From positions 25,680,510 to 25,744,509 of the forward strand of contig JANAVB010015600.1 of assembly GCA_029216955.1 (NCBI GenBank): 64,000 nucleotides of DNA, written 5' to 3'. The notes beneath the pieces were generated by a model, which was not told where the DNA came from, made no database searches, and was given only the letters and a program-made list of their open reading frames with translations. The first letter of the stretch is position 1; each line of letters starts with the position of its first letter. Made by a program: the position numbers and the translations under genes. The stretch comes from Iris pallida (taxonomy: Eukaryota > Streptophyta > Magnoliopsida > Asparagales > Iridaceae). Shown here piece after piece: positions 22,442 to 33,993 of the stretch.

Positions 22442-24952
22442 AGAAAGAACAATTACTTTGTTTATTATTAGGTTTCAATTAGACTGCTGTGCAGTATTTT
22501 AAATTGGCATTAGTTATATGTATTAGTATTTTATTATTATACCTTGAAGATACATGTATTGATCATAAGCCTTGTAATTATTATTATTATTTATTTTGGA
22601 AATTTTGTACTATTAGTTTCTAGATTATCTTGTAACAAAAATAATGCACTAGGTTGGGCATATGTTTTTTTAATTTAGTTTTGAAACCCTCAAATATTAT
22701 TATATTATAGATCTTGTTCTATAACTATTGTTATAGTATTTCTAGCCATATTTCAAATATAGTATTACTTTTAAATGATTTTTCCATAATTTCAAATATT
22801 TTTGGATTTACAAATAATTAATTTAATTATTTTACTAAATAAAATCCTATTTTCAAGTATTATAAATAGCTCTCAAAAAATCATAAATATTTTATTATCC
22901 ATTTTTCTTGGATTTTTTCCTTTCCATGACCAATCCCGTTATTCCTATTCTTTCGCCATTTCGAGACTACCTTATGTCCAACCCAACCAATTTGACCCTT
23001 CTGGACCCAATGGAACCGTCCGTGCCACCACCCGAGGTCATCTTGCATAGTTGTTGCACCGAAGTTGCAGTTCATGTCAGCTTGATCATTGCAGCACACC
23101 AGGCATACTACCAGGCAAGACACCTTGCCATTTGCTGTTTACTTATTTTTAGCTCATATTTCATGTATTATTTATTTTCTTTATGCAAAAACTGTGATAC
23201 ATGGCATAACCTGTTAGAACTTACTGTTCATTTATATTTCCTGCTGTGTATTATTTTCTTACAAATTAAACCTAGATTTAAGGGACCACCATGTGTGTTG
23301 CATTTATTGGCCTTGACACGTTGTAACACGAAGTTGTGTGTCGTATGTAGAACACGGAAGTGCGTGATTGGTTGGCCACCAGTACGTACAAACCGTATGA
23401 TAGGAATAACCGCTAATAGAAGTGCATGCTAGTTTGACTTAGCGGTTATAGTGGTTTATGTTGTGGATACAACACAGTAGGCATTGGGCGGGGAGGACAA
23501 TTCCTTAGCGTATGGGCTTCGATGCACTTTCCTTGTGACCTGGACTCTCCGCTGGGGATACGGGGTTGATGACCCATGATTACTGACGGCCACTGACGAT
23601 TCTGCGGAACGTCATGCTCATACTGCTGGGGCCTCTGGTGCCCAAGGGGGGGACTACGCCGATCCTATTTAGCCAGGGCCCATGCGTAGGAAGGATTGTT
23701 CTAAAAAATATATCACTTAGAACGGTTAGGCACCTTTATCCGTTTGGTACGAGTACTTTTGGTTTGGGTACTTGTATCTGACCGTGGCTTGGAACAATAA
23801 TTTGTCGCGGACTAGTTTGTCACATCTTGTCCTTGTTTGGTTGTAGGTGTTACTTACTACTTCGATGAGAAGGTATTGAACCTTGTTGGGGTCCGGATAC
23901 CATATTGGATTCATAGCATGGAAAGGTACGTCGTCGTGAATTAGTTTACCATCTCCTGTCCTTGTTTGGTTGGGGGGATGGTACGTTCGTTTAGTAGGTG
24001 CGTATTGGAACGTGTTATAATTCGATTTACTTATTTATTTGAGCAATATTTATTCAGTTTATATGGCATGCTATTATGTGTCTTGTTACGTCCCTCTGAG
24101 GACCTGGTTATCTCCCCAGGTGTGTGCTATTGTCTTTCGCAGGTGCTCTAGCTTTAGCCGTGATCATCGCTACTTCTTCGAGGATGATTGCATTTGGATC
24201 GTCTTCGCTTCGCTCGCCACTCATTTCATTTTCTATGTACTTTTCTTTATTTTGTTGGTAGTGGATTTGTCTCCGTCCAACATATTGTATCAAGACAATT
24301 CATTATCTTTATATGATGTCTTTTATTCATTTATTTGTGTGGATGAGATTAGTTATGGTTCTACTGCATTTTACAGCTTATGTATTTATACGAGGCTTCC
24401 ATATATTGGAGTATACTTCATATGAATACAACTGGCATGTCTATGTTCCTAGTCCTACGTATTTTGGGACTGGGGCGTTACATAAATCCTTTGTAGATTA
24501 AATGCTCATGAATCACTAGCGTAAAAAACATCAGGCGTAAAGTCCTTTCATCTTGTTGAAGATAAAACAAGATGCGTAAACATCTATTTTTAGTTTTAAT
24601 TGACTAATATGCGTCTGATGATACTTCTGATTAAAATAATTTTTCTTTGTTGTTTTCTGCAGAAGTTTGGCTGAAGAGCTTTTCCAGAATCGGTATTGGC
24701 GACTTTGACGCTGTAAGGAGCATTCTTCTGATATCAACATCAGGGAGCTCATACGCTTTTGACGCACAAATCAGACAACTCAGAACTCTTCGCGGGATAG
24801 AAGGGTCTTCCTCTGTTGGTAGGAAGAGCCTTTATACACGGAGTGTTGGATGGTGGAGTCAACTCTATCCCGAGAAATCGAGTAGTAGAGTTCCTTTCAT
24901 GGCAGAACTAGGAATTGTATCCCAATGCTGTATACATTCCTATCTCCGTTGA
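20046..24952 (+). CDS. predicted two-exon antisense gene of the Tat element, unknown function
   Basis: Exon 1 (20046-20136) reads MMMLSDVVPLYARSPDVD and continues to a donor AAGTG|GTAAGT. Exon 2 starts after TTTTCTGCAG at 24663 and keeps phase 1 exactly, reading EVWLKSFSRIGIGDFDAV, then a Ser-rich stretch, to a TGA at 24952; the same frame continues beyond that TGA to about 25043. The product would be about 127 residues, or 157 if the TGA is a recent mutation. The intron holds a roughly 40-bp repeat array and the 4.07-kb solo LTR, so it was about 450 bp before that insertion. The exon-1 start lies in a 70-bp duplication: a first copy (19970) ends in TAG after YAR. No known domain is recognised. 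Splice and expression are inferred. Confidence 0.5.
20200..20415. repeat. about 40-bp tandem array carrying GCGTAAA, continued at 24488-24580
   Basis: Four to five units start GGCGTAAAAGCC, continue TTGTTGAAT..G and end CATGAAACA. The array is interrupted by the solo LTR and resumes at 24488 with ATGCTCATGAATCACTAGCG and two further GCGTAAA copies. Confidence 0.7.
21017..21024 (+). promoter_or_regulatory. TATA box in the solo LTR
   Basis: CCTATAAATAGGCAGG, followed by a leader that becomes strongly GC-rich and then CT-rich. Suggests that the LTR is in plus orientation. Confidence 0.5.
22378..22440. repeat. (TTA)n microsatellite
   Basis: About 20 uninterrupted TTA units. The poly-Ile and poly-Asn reading frames over it are artefacts. 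Confidence 0.9.
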
Positions 24953-25042
24953 AAGGCCGCCACTTCTCCACCAGTTGTATTGGCAGCAACACGTCTTCGG
25001 GCTGCCATACTCTGGGATTCTTCTCTCGTCTGAGAGAGAAGA

Positions 25043-25797
25043 CCAGAGTTAATTCCTACTGTTCTGGTCGCCAATGAGGCTCAGACAGCAAGAAATTGAC
25101 ACCAACAACGAATCCGACAAAGAAGATCCAAAGAAGAAATAGATCTCTATTAGGTTATCGTTGTCGTATAGAATGAAAATCCAAGATGTAATAGATTTCC
25201 ATTATGATTTGTAAGAAAGTCTAAGAAATGTAATAAACTTTTATGATGATATGAGAGTGGAAATGTCAAGTCTTCTATGCTCAATGATTTGTATCTATCC
25301 AGATATAATATGGACATGATAGATAATGAAATCTTATTTTCTGTTTTAGAGTATACTATACTATCAGAGGTAATATGGACGTGACAGTATGTAAGAACTC
25401 AAAAGAAAATTAGATTAATATCTATGCAGAGGTCAAATGGAAATGATAGATATGAAAAGTAAGTAGATTTAATATTTATCCAGAGATCATGAAAACATGA
25501 TAAATAACGAATCCCACTTTTTAATTAATTGATAAAATAGAAGATTTAAAATCCCTCTCCAAGGAGACAAGAAATCAGCTTAACCAAACCTTGGTAGCTG
25601 GGGAATAAGAAGACAGATATCATCGAAGATTTACGTCAATATCGATAAATGAATGAACCAACGTATCTTTCGGAAAAAGAAAGAATAATTCAATTCCATA
25701 ATTAAATGGATGAATCTGATGTAATGAACGGACAGGCCTTTTCGGGAATGAAAAGTTGTTTTCAATTTTAAAGACCGGTTCATTAATAGTCCTCTTC
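25043..25797. other. Tat 3' spacer with degenerate repeats
   Basis: No gene is recognised. Between about 25290 and 25510 four loose copies of a unit like 'cagaggtaatatggacatgatagat' follow one another. It separates the two antisense genes. Confidence 0.45.
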
Positions 25798-25805
25798 TAT
25801 AAATA
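25798..25805 (+). promoter_or_regulatory. TATA box of the antisense ORF at 25857
   Basis: TTCTATAAATAGGTG lies 52-59 bp upstream of the ATG, as expected for a short 5' leader. Confidence 0.55.
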
Positions 25806-25856
25806 GGTGAGAACTCATTGTAACATTTCATTCTTATTTCCACTCCTCTATTGGAA

Positions 25857-26156
25857 ATGTCTTCCGAGGATGTACAGCAAAAGAATGAAATCTCCAGGAA
25901 AATTGAGGACATCATTGAGACGTACCCCGTTGAGCCAATAGTGACAGGCCCAACCGAAGTAGGCAAAAGCTCTCCTAAGCCCAAGCCACCCCAAGACATC
26001 CTTGCTTTCCTCGTAGAGCCAGAAAAAACTCCTGAAGAAGAAGCGCTGAGGATGGCTGCCTGCAATTTTTTTATGAACTCAGGCAACGATGCCTTCGAGG
26101 CATTGGCTGACTATGTATTCAATAAGGAAGGCGAAGGCAGTGGTCCTCGTCCTTAA
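25857..26156 (+). CDS. small acidic antisense ORF of the Tat element, unknown function
   Basis: The ATG at 25857 (MSSEDVQQKNEISRKIED) opens a 99-codon frame, rich in Glu, Lys and Pro, ending GEGSGPRP. The middle has PKPKPPQDILAFLVEPE and the C-terminal third a hydrophobic helix-like part (ACNFFMNSGNDAFEALADYV). It has its own TATA box, and A-rich AATAATAAAAG follows the stop as a possible poly(A) signal. It converges with integrase, whose end (about 26222) is only 66 bp away. Antisense extra ORFs at this place are known from Tat-lineage elements, with unknown role. It is the one uninterrupted ORF of this otherwise broken element. Confidence 0.6.
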   Translation: MSSEDVQQKNEISRKIEDIIETYPVEPIVTGPTEVGKSSPKPKPPQDILAFLVEPEKTPEEEALRMAACNFFMNSGNDAFEALADYVFNKEGEGSGPRP

Positions 26157-26221
26157 TCTTTTGTCTTGAACAAAAATAATAATAAAAGAAATTTTATTTT
26201 CATTCTGTCTTTCTTTTTCTT

Positions 26222-27565
26222 TATACATAGTATTTCTTAAGAAATTTGCCATTGATCGGCATCATGAGTAGATCTCCATTGGGCTTAGGCGCCATTGGAA
26301 AACACAGACTCAATTACATAAGGGCCTTCCCATTTCGCTTGGAATTTTCCTTTGCTTTTGTGAGTCATCACCATCGGTCTTCGAATAGCTAATACCAGCT
26401 CGCCAACCTTGAATACCCTCTCTTTAACTTTACGATTGAAAGTTCGAGATATACGGGCTTGATATAGCTCAATATGATATTGTGCTTGAAGATGCTTCTC
26501 GTCCAATCCTTCAAGTTCTTGGAGTCGTAAGCGATTATTATTCTCTGTAGTTAGCTCATTAGAAATGGCTATTCGAAGAGATGGAATCTGGATTTCCAAT
26601 GGGAGGACAGCTTCACATCCATAAACCAATAAGAATGGTGTAAAACCAGTGGGAGTCCGGACTGTTGTTCGATAAGCCCATAAACATTCTCCAAGTTTCT
26701 CATTCCAATCACGTTTATTAGAAGAGACAAACTTTTTGAGAAGTTTGATGATCGTCTTGTTGAAAGCTTCGGCTAAACCATTAGCAGCTGGATTATAAGC
26801 CGTAGAAGCCAGATTTTGAATTCGATTCTTACCACAGAACCGATAAAATGCCTGACTGGCAAATTGTGGTCCATTGTCATGAATTATTCGTCGAGGAATC
26901 CCGAAGCGATAAATGACATGATGTTTGATGAAGCTGATTACATTAGATGTTTTCACTTCAGCAAGGGGAACTGCTTCTGCCCACTTAGAAAAGTAATCGG
27001 TTATAGCTAATATAAACCGATGTCCCTTAAAAAAAGGAGGGTTAATAGGACCAATGATATCCATACCCCAAGCTTCGAAGGGCCAAGAGGCTGCTGTAGG
27101 ATGTAGAAATTCAGACGGTTGATGGATAAAATCAGCATGAATCTGACATGCTTTACATCTTCTGGCATAGTCTACAGCATCTGCTATCATAGAAGGCCAA
27201 TAATACCCCATTCTTCGAATACGGTCTTGTAATTTAGGACCAGGTTGATGAGCACCACAAATACCATCATGAGCTTCTCGCAGTGTTTGTTTGGCTTCAC
27301 TTTCTGAGAGACAGCGCAGCAAGAGTCCATCATATGAACGACAGTATAGCATATGTAAAGACGAATCATAATAGAATCGAAATGATCGTCTCTTAATTGA
27401 TGCAACTTCTTTTGGGTCTTCAGGTAAAATCCCATGAACTGCATAATCAATGAATGGAGTTCTCCAATCCTTTTGCTGGGAACTTGACTCTGTAGCATAA
27501 CTTTGTTCAATATACAGATTATTCTTGACACAGAACAAGTCTCGGTCCAATAAAGTAATTGTATT
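26222..27565 (-). pseudogene. pol: gypsy integrase of the Tat element
   Basis: Integrase inserts the cDNA into the genome. The zinc-binding region (EAHDGICGAH, then ARRCKACQ) is followed by the DDE core: WGMDIIGP, IHDNGPQF and GLAEAFNK supply Asp, Asp and Glu. The conserved YRTTVRTPTGFTPF and a C-terminal KWEGPYVIES follow. The frame shifts near 26290 and then reads MMPINGKFLKKYYV to a stop at about 26222. It follows RNase H after a stop at 27566. Key residues are intact, so decay is recent in this part. Confidence 0.85.
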
Positions 27566-29907
27566 TTACCTTCGGATTGGAACAGCCAAGTCTGCAGCTA
27601 AACTAGCAAGAGCATCAGCCTCTACATTCTGAAAACGTGGTACAAATTCAATAAAGAATCCTTTGAATGAAAGGACCAACTCGACTACCACTTGATGATA
27701 AGGGATGAGATCAGGATTTCTGACCTCATAAGTCCCTCTAACTTGATTAACAATCAATTGAGAATCCCCATAAGCTTCTAGGAACTCAATATCCAATTGT
27801 TTTGCTACTTGGAGACCAATCAATAGAGCATTATATTCTGCTACGTTATTGGAGCATGGCTCATTGAGAGAATAGGCACGGTATATTACCATTTTGTCAG
27901 GAGAAACTAAGACAATTCCTACCCCAAAGATAATATTGCCTTTAGGTCCCACTCGTGATGCTCCATCAAAATATAATTGCCATATGTAATCCTTCAAAGT
28001 CATATTACAATCCACGACTTCATCTGGAATGTCCTCATATAACTTCGATGTTTCAGGTATAGGGTGAGCAGCTAAGAAATCAGCTAATGCTTGACCCTTT
28101 ACTAATTTTTGAGGTACATAAACCATGTCATAAGGAGTGAGCAACATCGTCCAGGTAGCTAATCTGGAGTTAAGAATGCTTGGTTTTCTCATCAATACCC
28201 GAATAGGATTTATTCTGGAGATGACATGAATAGTCTGTCCTGTCACATAATATCTTGTCTTTTGGACGACAAAAACCAAGGCTAGACATTCCTTTTCCAC
28301 AGGAGTATACTTGTGTTCAGCTCCGACAATCATTCTGCTCAAATAATATATTGTTTGTTCATGACCCATATCACTTTTCTGTGCAAGAAAAGCGCTAAGT
28401 GAATGATCCAAGGCTCGAACATATAGCAAAAATGGTCTTCCTACCACTGGAGGAACCAGAACAGGTAGATTTGTAAGGTATTGCTTAATGTCATTGAAGG
28501 CTTTCTGATACGCTTCATCCCAAACAAATGATACACCTTTCTTTAATAGACGGGAGAAAGGTTGACATCTTCCAGAAAGATTAGATATAAATCTTCTGAT
28601 ATAAGCAATACGACCCTGGAAGCCACGGAGTTCTTTCAAATTACGTGGAGGACGTATTTCAAGAATTGCTTTGACCTTATCAGGATCAACATGGATACCC
28701 TGAGAAGTGATGACAAATCCCAAAAATTTGCCACTGGAAACCCCTAAGAAAGACTTAGTAGGGTTCATTTTCAATTGATGTTGACGCATCAATTCAAATA
28801 CTGTTTTTAAGTCTTGAATGTGATCATCCTTTGATCGACTCTTAACAGCAATGTCATCTACGTAACATTCAAATGTTTTCCGTAGATATTCTTGAAAGAT
28901 GTTGCTCATAGCCCGTTGATACGTGGCACTGGCATTTTTAAGACCGAACGGCATAACCTATAGCAGTAAACCCCAAGGGGTATTCGAAAAGAAGTATGCT
29001 TCTCATCTTCTGGATGTATCTTGATCTGATTATATCCTGAGAATCCGTCCATGAAAGACATGCGTTCAAAATCGCATGTATTGTCTATCATGACATCAGT
29101 AATGGAAAGTGGGAATTCGTCCTTTGGACAAGCTGCATTAAGATCTCGATAATCTATACAAACTCGGACTTTTTCGTTCTTCTTCATAACAGAAATAATA
29201 TTGGCAACCCAATCCGGGTGTTGCTCTTCACGAACAAAGCCACATGTAATCAACTTTTTGACTTCTACTTCAATTGCATCCATCATATCTGGTCTAAAGT
29301 GTCGTTGCTGTTGTTTTACGGGCTTGGCATTAGGAAGAATATTGAGTTTATGAGTAGCAACTTTGGGATCTAGATCCGGCATATCCTCATAACTCCATGC
29401 AAAGATACCAATATATTCTTTGATAAGTTTTATCAATTCTTCCTTTTTATCTTCAGAAAGATTCTTACTGATGAATATTGGTTTGGACGTAGTTCCATCT
29501 CCAACATCAATCTGGATAACCTCATCCTCTGTAGGTGGCTGTCGCTGTTCAAAACAAAGTTCCCACTGAGTGTCCATCTGTTGAGCCCAATGATCATTCT
29601 CAAATGGCTCAGATTCACCATCAATTTGAACCATATTAACTGAGAATATTTGTCCAGATTCATCATATGAGGAACGAGACATATCGGATTTGATGAATTG
29701 GATTTCTTCTGAATCTGACGATTGCGAAGAACTAGAAGAGAATTTTTCTTGTATATCACCATTAATCATGTGGGACGGATCATATCCCAACCCATGAGTC
29801 TTCTGGTAAAACGGATCACCACATAATGGTAGTCGTCTACCCTTGCCTTGATTGAGACCCTGCATAGTCTTCAAATCATATCCCATATTCTGGATAATCT
29901 TGATAGA
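27566..29907 (-). pseudogene. pol: reverse transcriptase, RNase H and archaeal-type RNase H of the Tat element
   Basis: RT starts in the frame 29886-28906 after a Ser/Glu-rich linker: VCIDYRDLNAACPKDEFPL and MSFMDGFSGYNQI. A frameshift near 28950 leads to MPFGLKNASATYQRAM and the catalytic ECYVDDIAVKS. The gypsy RNase H follows (LLYVRALDHSLSAFLAQK, PVEKECLALVF). A second RNase H then reads LYFDGASRVGPKGN, NNVAEYNALLIGLQVA, YGDSQLIVNQV and EADALASLAADLAVP. This added archaeal-type RNase H is diagnostic for the Tat branch. A TAA at 27566 ends it before integrase. Confidence 0.88.
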
Positions 29908-30786
29908 TTATTGACTATATTTGTCAATTCGGATTCTTCCTTTATCTTTATCTTTCAGATCATCTGTCTGAGCAACAGGGATATTTCTAGCCAGGCCAAA
30001 CACAATTTGGCGCTTGTTTTTCTTATCAGACGGAATCACGAAATAAGATTCTTCGTGATGTCTAAAAGTTACGCAAGCTTGTGATGAAGCGGCTACAGGA
30101 AGAAGATAGGGAGAAGATGTTAGGAACCTTTGAGCATAAGGTCCGACATCAACCTGAAGAGGAAAGGAATTTTCCTTATAGTTAATGTATAAAGTTTCTT
30201 CTGGTTCTATGTCGCCTTTATATTGATGACTTTGATTATCAGAAGATAAAGTCATTCTTTCAATAAACTTGACAGCCATATACTCGAAAAAGAAATCTTC
30301 ATTGATATCAAAAAGTACAATTTGACTGCTATGCTTCGGATTAATCATTAATGGACCATTATCCGTCTTCTGCGTAGATTTGCCAAGATTGACAATCAAT
30401 GGTGGTTCTGGATCGTTCGTACAAGAAGTACGCCCTTTGACCTTGATCATAAAAGGTTGAACTTGACTTTTAGCAGGAATATTTACTGATTTCTCAGATG
30501 AAGCTTGAGTTCTTCCTTTAACCTTGATTATCAAAGGTTGATCATTGACAGATTGGGATTGGGTTCGTCCCTTGACTATGATCTTCAAAGGTTGTTCTTC
30601 TGGCGGATCTTCATTAATAGACTGATCCTTAGGAGATGATTGATCTTCCACCATGTCTGATATCTCTTTCACATGCTCTTGTTTATAAAGCCTTGAATCA
30701 GAAAAATAGGCATCGACACCCTTAAAAGGATTGATATCAGCAAACTCAGTCTTCACGACTCCTTGGGAATCCATATACTTGAAGCA
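29908..30786 (-). pseudogene. protease-RT linker with VKGRTQ repeats
   Basis: A 288-codon frame of the Tat polyprotein lies between protease and RT, bounded by stops at 30787 and 29908. Three repeats share a core like PLIIKVKGRTQ, followed by PLIVNLGKSTQ and PLMINPKHSSQ as weaker copies. A second half has MAVKFIERM and PEETLYINY. In Ogre elements an intron lies between protease and RT; the stops here would fit either a spliced segment or decay. No enzyme motif is seen. Confidence 0.55.
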
Positions 30787-31110
30787 TTAGTGGAGAGTTG
30801 AAGCCACAATATTATGTTCATGAATCCACGGTCTCTCCAGAAGGATATTATAGGAGATGTCTGAGTTAATAACATAGAAAGTTACCATAGTTCGAAGATC
30901 ACCAATCTGAATCTGTAGACGAATCTTCCCCAATGGTTTGCTCTTGCCATAGTTAAAACCAACTATCGTAGTACTAGTGTAAGTGAGATCACTAGTAGGA
31001 ATTCTCAAGGGTATTAGCATCTCTGAAGAATTATGCTAATTGAGGACCCAGGATCAATGTAAATCCTGTCAATTTTAGTGGATCCAATATACCCAGTGTA
31101 GCACAGAGGC
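30787..31110 (-). pseudogene. aspartic protease of the Tat element
   Basis: The active-site segment reads YTGYIGSTKIDRIYIDPGSS (Asp-Pro-Gly-Ser, a form used by Tat elements) at the end of the frame 32957-31014. The rest, with TIVGFNYGKSKPLGKI and SYNILLERPWIHEHN, is in another frame (31020-30787). The frameshift at about 31017 falls just after the active site. It cleaves the polyprotein in an intact element. Confidence 0.75.
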
Positions 31111-32957
31111 CTGTCATGCTTGTTATGCTTCAACAGCATATCCTCTTGTGTAAAGGTGATGTTGGGAATTGCTTCCATCACACTATGACATTGTGGACAT
31201 GACACTGGTATATTATCTGGACCCTTGAGTTGAGCCAAGCATGAATCTGCTTGAAGTAAAGCTTCACTCAAAGTCTCTCTGCTTTCTCTAGAAAGGCGAA
31301 GCAGTTCAAATATAGACAGTCTAGCCGGAGTATTGGCCAACTGAGCTAGAATATCAAATTTGTAGGGTTTTATCACCACCCCCTGACTGGAAGCAGACTC
31401 CAATGGGACGTCAAAGCGTACTGCTTTCTGTTTCCCCTTTTCAACCACAGATGGTTTAGCAGGAACAGGAGAAGGTTGAGCTGGTAGTGTTTCCACTACG
31501 TCTTCTGCTTCTTTAGAGGATCCCTCATAATCTTTGTGGTACTCTTTCCCAGATCTTGTACCAGTAAAAGTTTCTTCTTCGGACTCGGAAGAAAGAAGTA
31601 CCATATTACAGGATTTAGTCTTTCCTCTCTTAGCCTTCTTCTTGTAAGGATTGTTATGAGGAACTTCAGAACCCAATCCAATAGTAGAGTTTTGATTTTG
31701 AACTTGTAAAGGAAGTCGAATTCTTTTATCATAATTCAAACCTTCTGCCTTTTGAAAGTCATAACCCATCTTCTTCATGAGAAGGACAGATTGTTGACTA
31801 TACAAGTGAGTGGGCAGCGGACTTTTAACAGGTGGTTCAACAGAGAAAGAAGAAGAAATCTCTGTAACTACAGGAGAATGAAGAATAGATGTCTCTGTAG
31901 CTACGGAAGAAGAAGGATTTGGGATACGAGGAAAAATCCCTGTAGGAGCTTTTTCATAAGCAGCGAAGACTTGTTGTGTCCTGTGTAAGGGAACACTACT
32001 CATGGCTAGCCACTGCTGATGAGTAAGCTTGAGCATGATAGGAGGAGCTAGACTTGGAGGACAGATGTACAGTCCCCTCAATCTATCTTCTAAAGGAAGG
32101 CCATCCCATAGATGATCCAAGTCATCAGGATCTGGAATAACATGAGAAATCATGTTGCAGGTTTTGACTTTCTTACCTTTCTTGGATTTTGAAGTTTTAC
32201 CTTCATTTTCCAACTCAGGTACTAAGTCAGGATGCACCCACATGATTTCACCATTCTTTAATGTGAGCGGCAGCAATCCTGCATTTTCTTCTCTAGCAGG
32301 CGGGATATTCATGATCTTCATTGTCGCCTTCGGGATTGGGATAATTCCATCTGGGACTTGCTGTGGAGGAAAATTCCCGAACTGAAGAGAAACCATTTTG
32401 GTTGTAACCGTATGGTCATCATTGGTTAAAGCGATAGCACCGCCATTTATCAGCTCTTGGATTTTCTTTTTCAAGACATAGCAAGCACTGGTAGGATGAT
32501 TAATGTATCTATGATAGATATAATATTTGGGATTGTCAGTCAGATTCACCTCATTAGGCCGCTTTGGCTTCGGAATCTGAAGTTTGCCACCCTTCACCAG
32601 ACATTGGAATATCCCTGGGATATCACTTTCGTCAAAAGAGTATTCTTCTTTTGGCCTGGAAGATTCTTGATTATTCGGTATCATTTTGTTCTTGGAAAGA
32701 TTGACCAGAAGAGTATTTTTTCCTTTCACATTACGATTGCCAGAATTATTACCAGGATTACTTTTCTTCCCTTTATCTTCTGAAGCAAAAATCATCCCAT
32801 GTTCACGAGCCAACCTACCATTGGTCTCGGCAGAAACTGCTGCTATGATAAACGAAGCCCAATCTGTGAATTGGGAACCTGTGAAGACAGCAATGGATGG
32901 TCGCAGATTCATCTTGCATGTATCAATCAACGCTGAATCTGGCATACCAGGAGGCAT
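31111..32957 (-). pseudogene. gag: Gag C-terminal region and spacer of the Tat polyprotein
   Basis: A long open frame continues the Gag domain after a frameshift near 32950 (MPPGMPDSALIDTCKMNLRP). It then runs through a Lys/Asn-rich stretch, a segment with PNEVNLTDNPKYYIYHRYIN (degenerate relative of the usual Cys-His knuckle), and ends in the protease. It also carries a Pro/Ser-rich part and VRFDVPLESASSQGV. It is unusually long and intact compared with the rest. Confidence 0.7.
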
Positions 32958-33993
32958 CTTTAGAGTAGCCTGTCGAAAACGTCCGAGTATCTTCTTTCTT
33001 CTTTTGTTTGATTTCTATCAAGGAGGACATGTTCATGTCCATACCTCCTTTATAGAAGCGGAAGAGAAATATTGCCTTGAATTCGTCAAAAGATGAAATA
33101 GAATTATCGGGTAAACTACGATACCAGTCGTAAGCTGAACCCGTCAAGCACCCGATGAACACTCGAGTGAGAAGAGCATCATTTTTCTGCAAATATACAG
33201 TCATAATATCTAAGTAATTGATATACTGACTGGGAGATGCTTTTCCATCGAACAAAACCATAGATTGTGGCTTAAATTTCGGTGGAAAGGGTACATCATT
33301 CCAATGAGGAGGATAAGGTTGCTTAATCCCTAACCTCTGGAGCTCATCTTTGTGCTTCAAAACTTCAAACTGTGCTTTGAGCTCACGTACTGCTTGAATG
33401 GCTTCACTGGTTTGAGAAAGCATATTTGATTGAATGGTTGTTGGATGTGCCGTAACCCCCACCGGAGGCGGTACATCTTCAGGAATGATGGAATCTGGAG
33501 ATATAAAATTTTGGTTAACAGCAGGCTCTTGAATATTCAAAGGTATTTCAGCCCCTTGACTATCTTGAGTTTGTGCTGCTACTGGTACCGGTGTTATTAC
33601 TGCCGGCTGTGCAGTTTGCTGAGTCAATATTATCTGATGCATGGTTTGCACCATATTAAGCATGTCTTTCAGTGATTGCTCAACGGCAGTAAGACGTTGT
33701 TCCGTATTAGCAGATGACGTCTCTGGTTCATCTCCAATAGCGTAGGATTCAACTTCTCTTGAAGATATAGAGGGATTAGTATAGAAGTATGAATCCACAT
33801 TATCAGTTTCGGACTCAAAAGATTGAGTACCCCCAGCTTCTGAATTAGAAGTCTGCAATTGTCTTTGTCCTCTTGATCGAGTATTCTGATATAATCCTTC
33901 AAAGGAATCAAGAAGTCTGTTGAACTGTTGTTGACCTGGAGTTTGGGACATATTCCGTCTCGGACGTCGTCCTCTGTTAGTATGAGATGCCAT
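32923..33993 (-). pseudogene. gag: Gag core of the Tat element
   Basis: The ATG at 33993 (MASHTNRGRRPRRNM) is a likely start of classical gag. A Gln-rich coiled-coil-like part (AVEQSLKDMLNMVQTMHQII) precedes the retrotransposon-gag domain with YINYLDIMTVYL, GSAYDWYRSLPDN and FDEFKAIFLFRFY. A frameshift near 32950 joins it to the following frame. The frame is open upstream too (see the extension at 33994-35160), so 33993 may be internal. Confidence 0.8.

Larger units (their letters stand above)
20416..24482. mobile_element. solo LTR of a Tekay/Del-type gypsy element
   Basis: The 4067-bp unit begins TGTAAAACCCC and ends GGGGCGTTACA, the form of Tekay/Del chromovirus LTRs. It is flanked by the TSD TAAAT (20411-20415 and 24483-24487). 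There is no internal domain and no second LTR copy, so it is a solo LTR left by recombination. It contains a GC-rich, CT-repeat leader region (about 21170-22100) and a TTA microsatellite. Proline-rich ORFs there (21089-21658, 21770-22210) look like leader noise. Confidence 0.82.

Noticed and set aside
22278..22478. Poly-Asn ORF
   Set aside because: Translation of the TTA microsatellite on the other strand.
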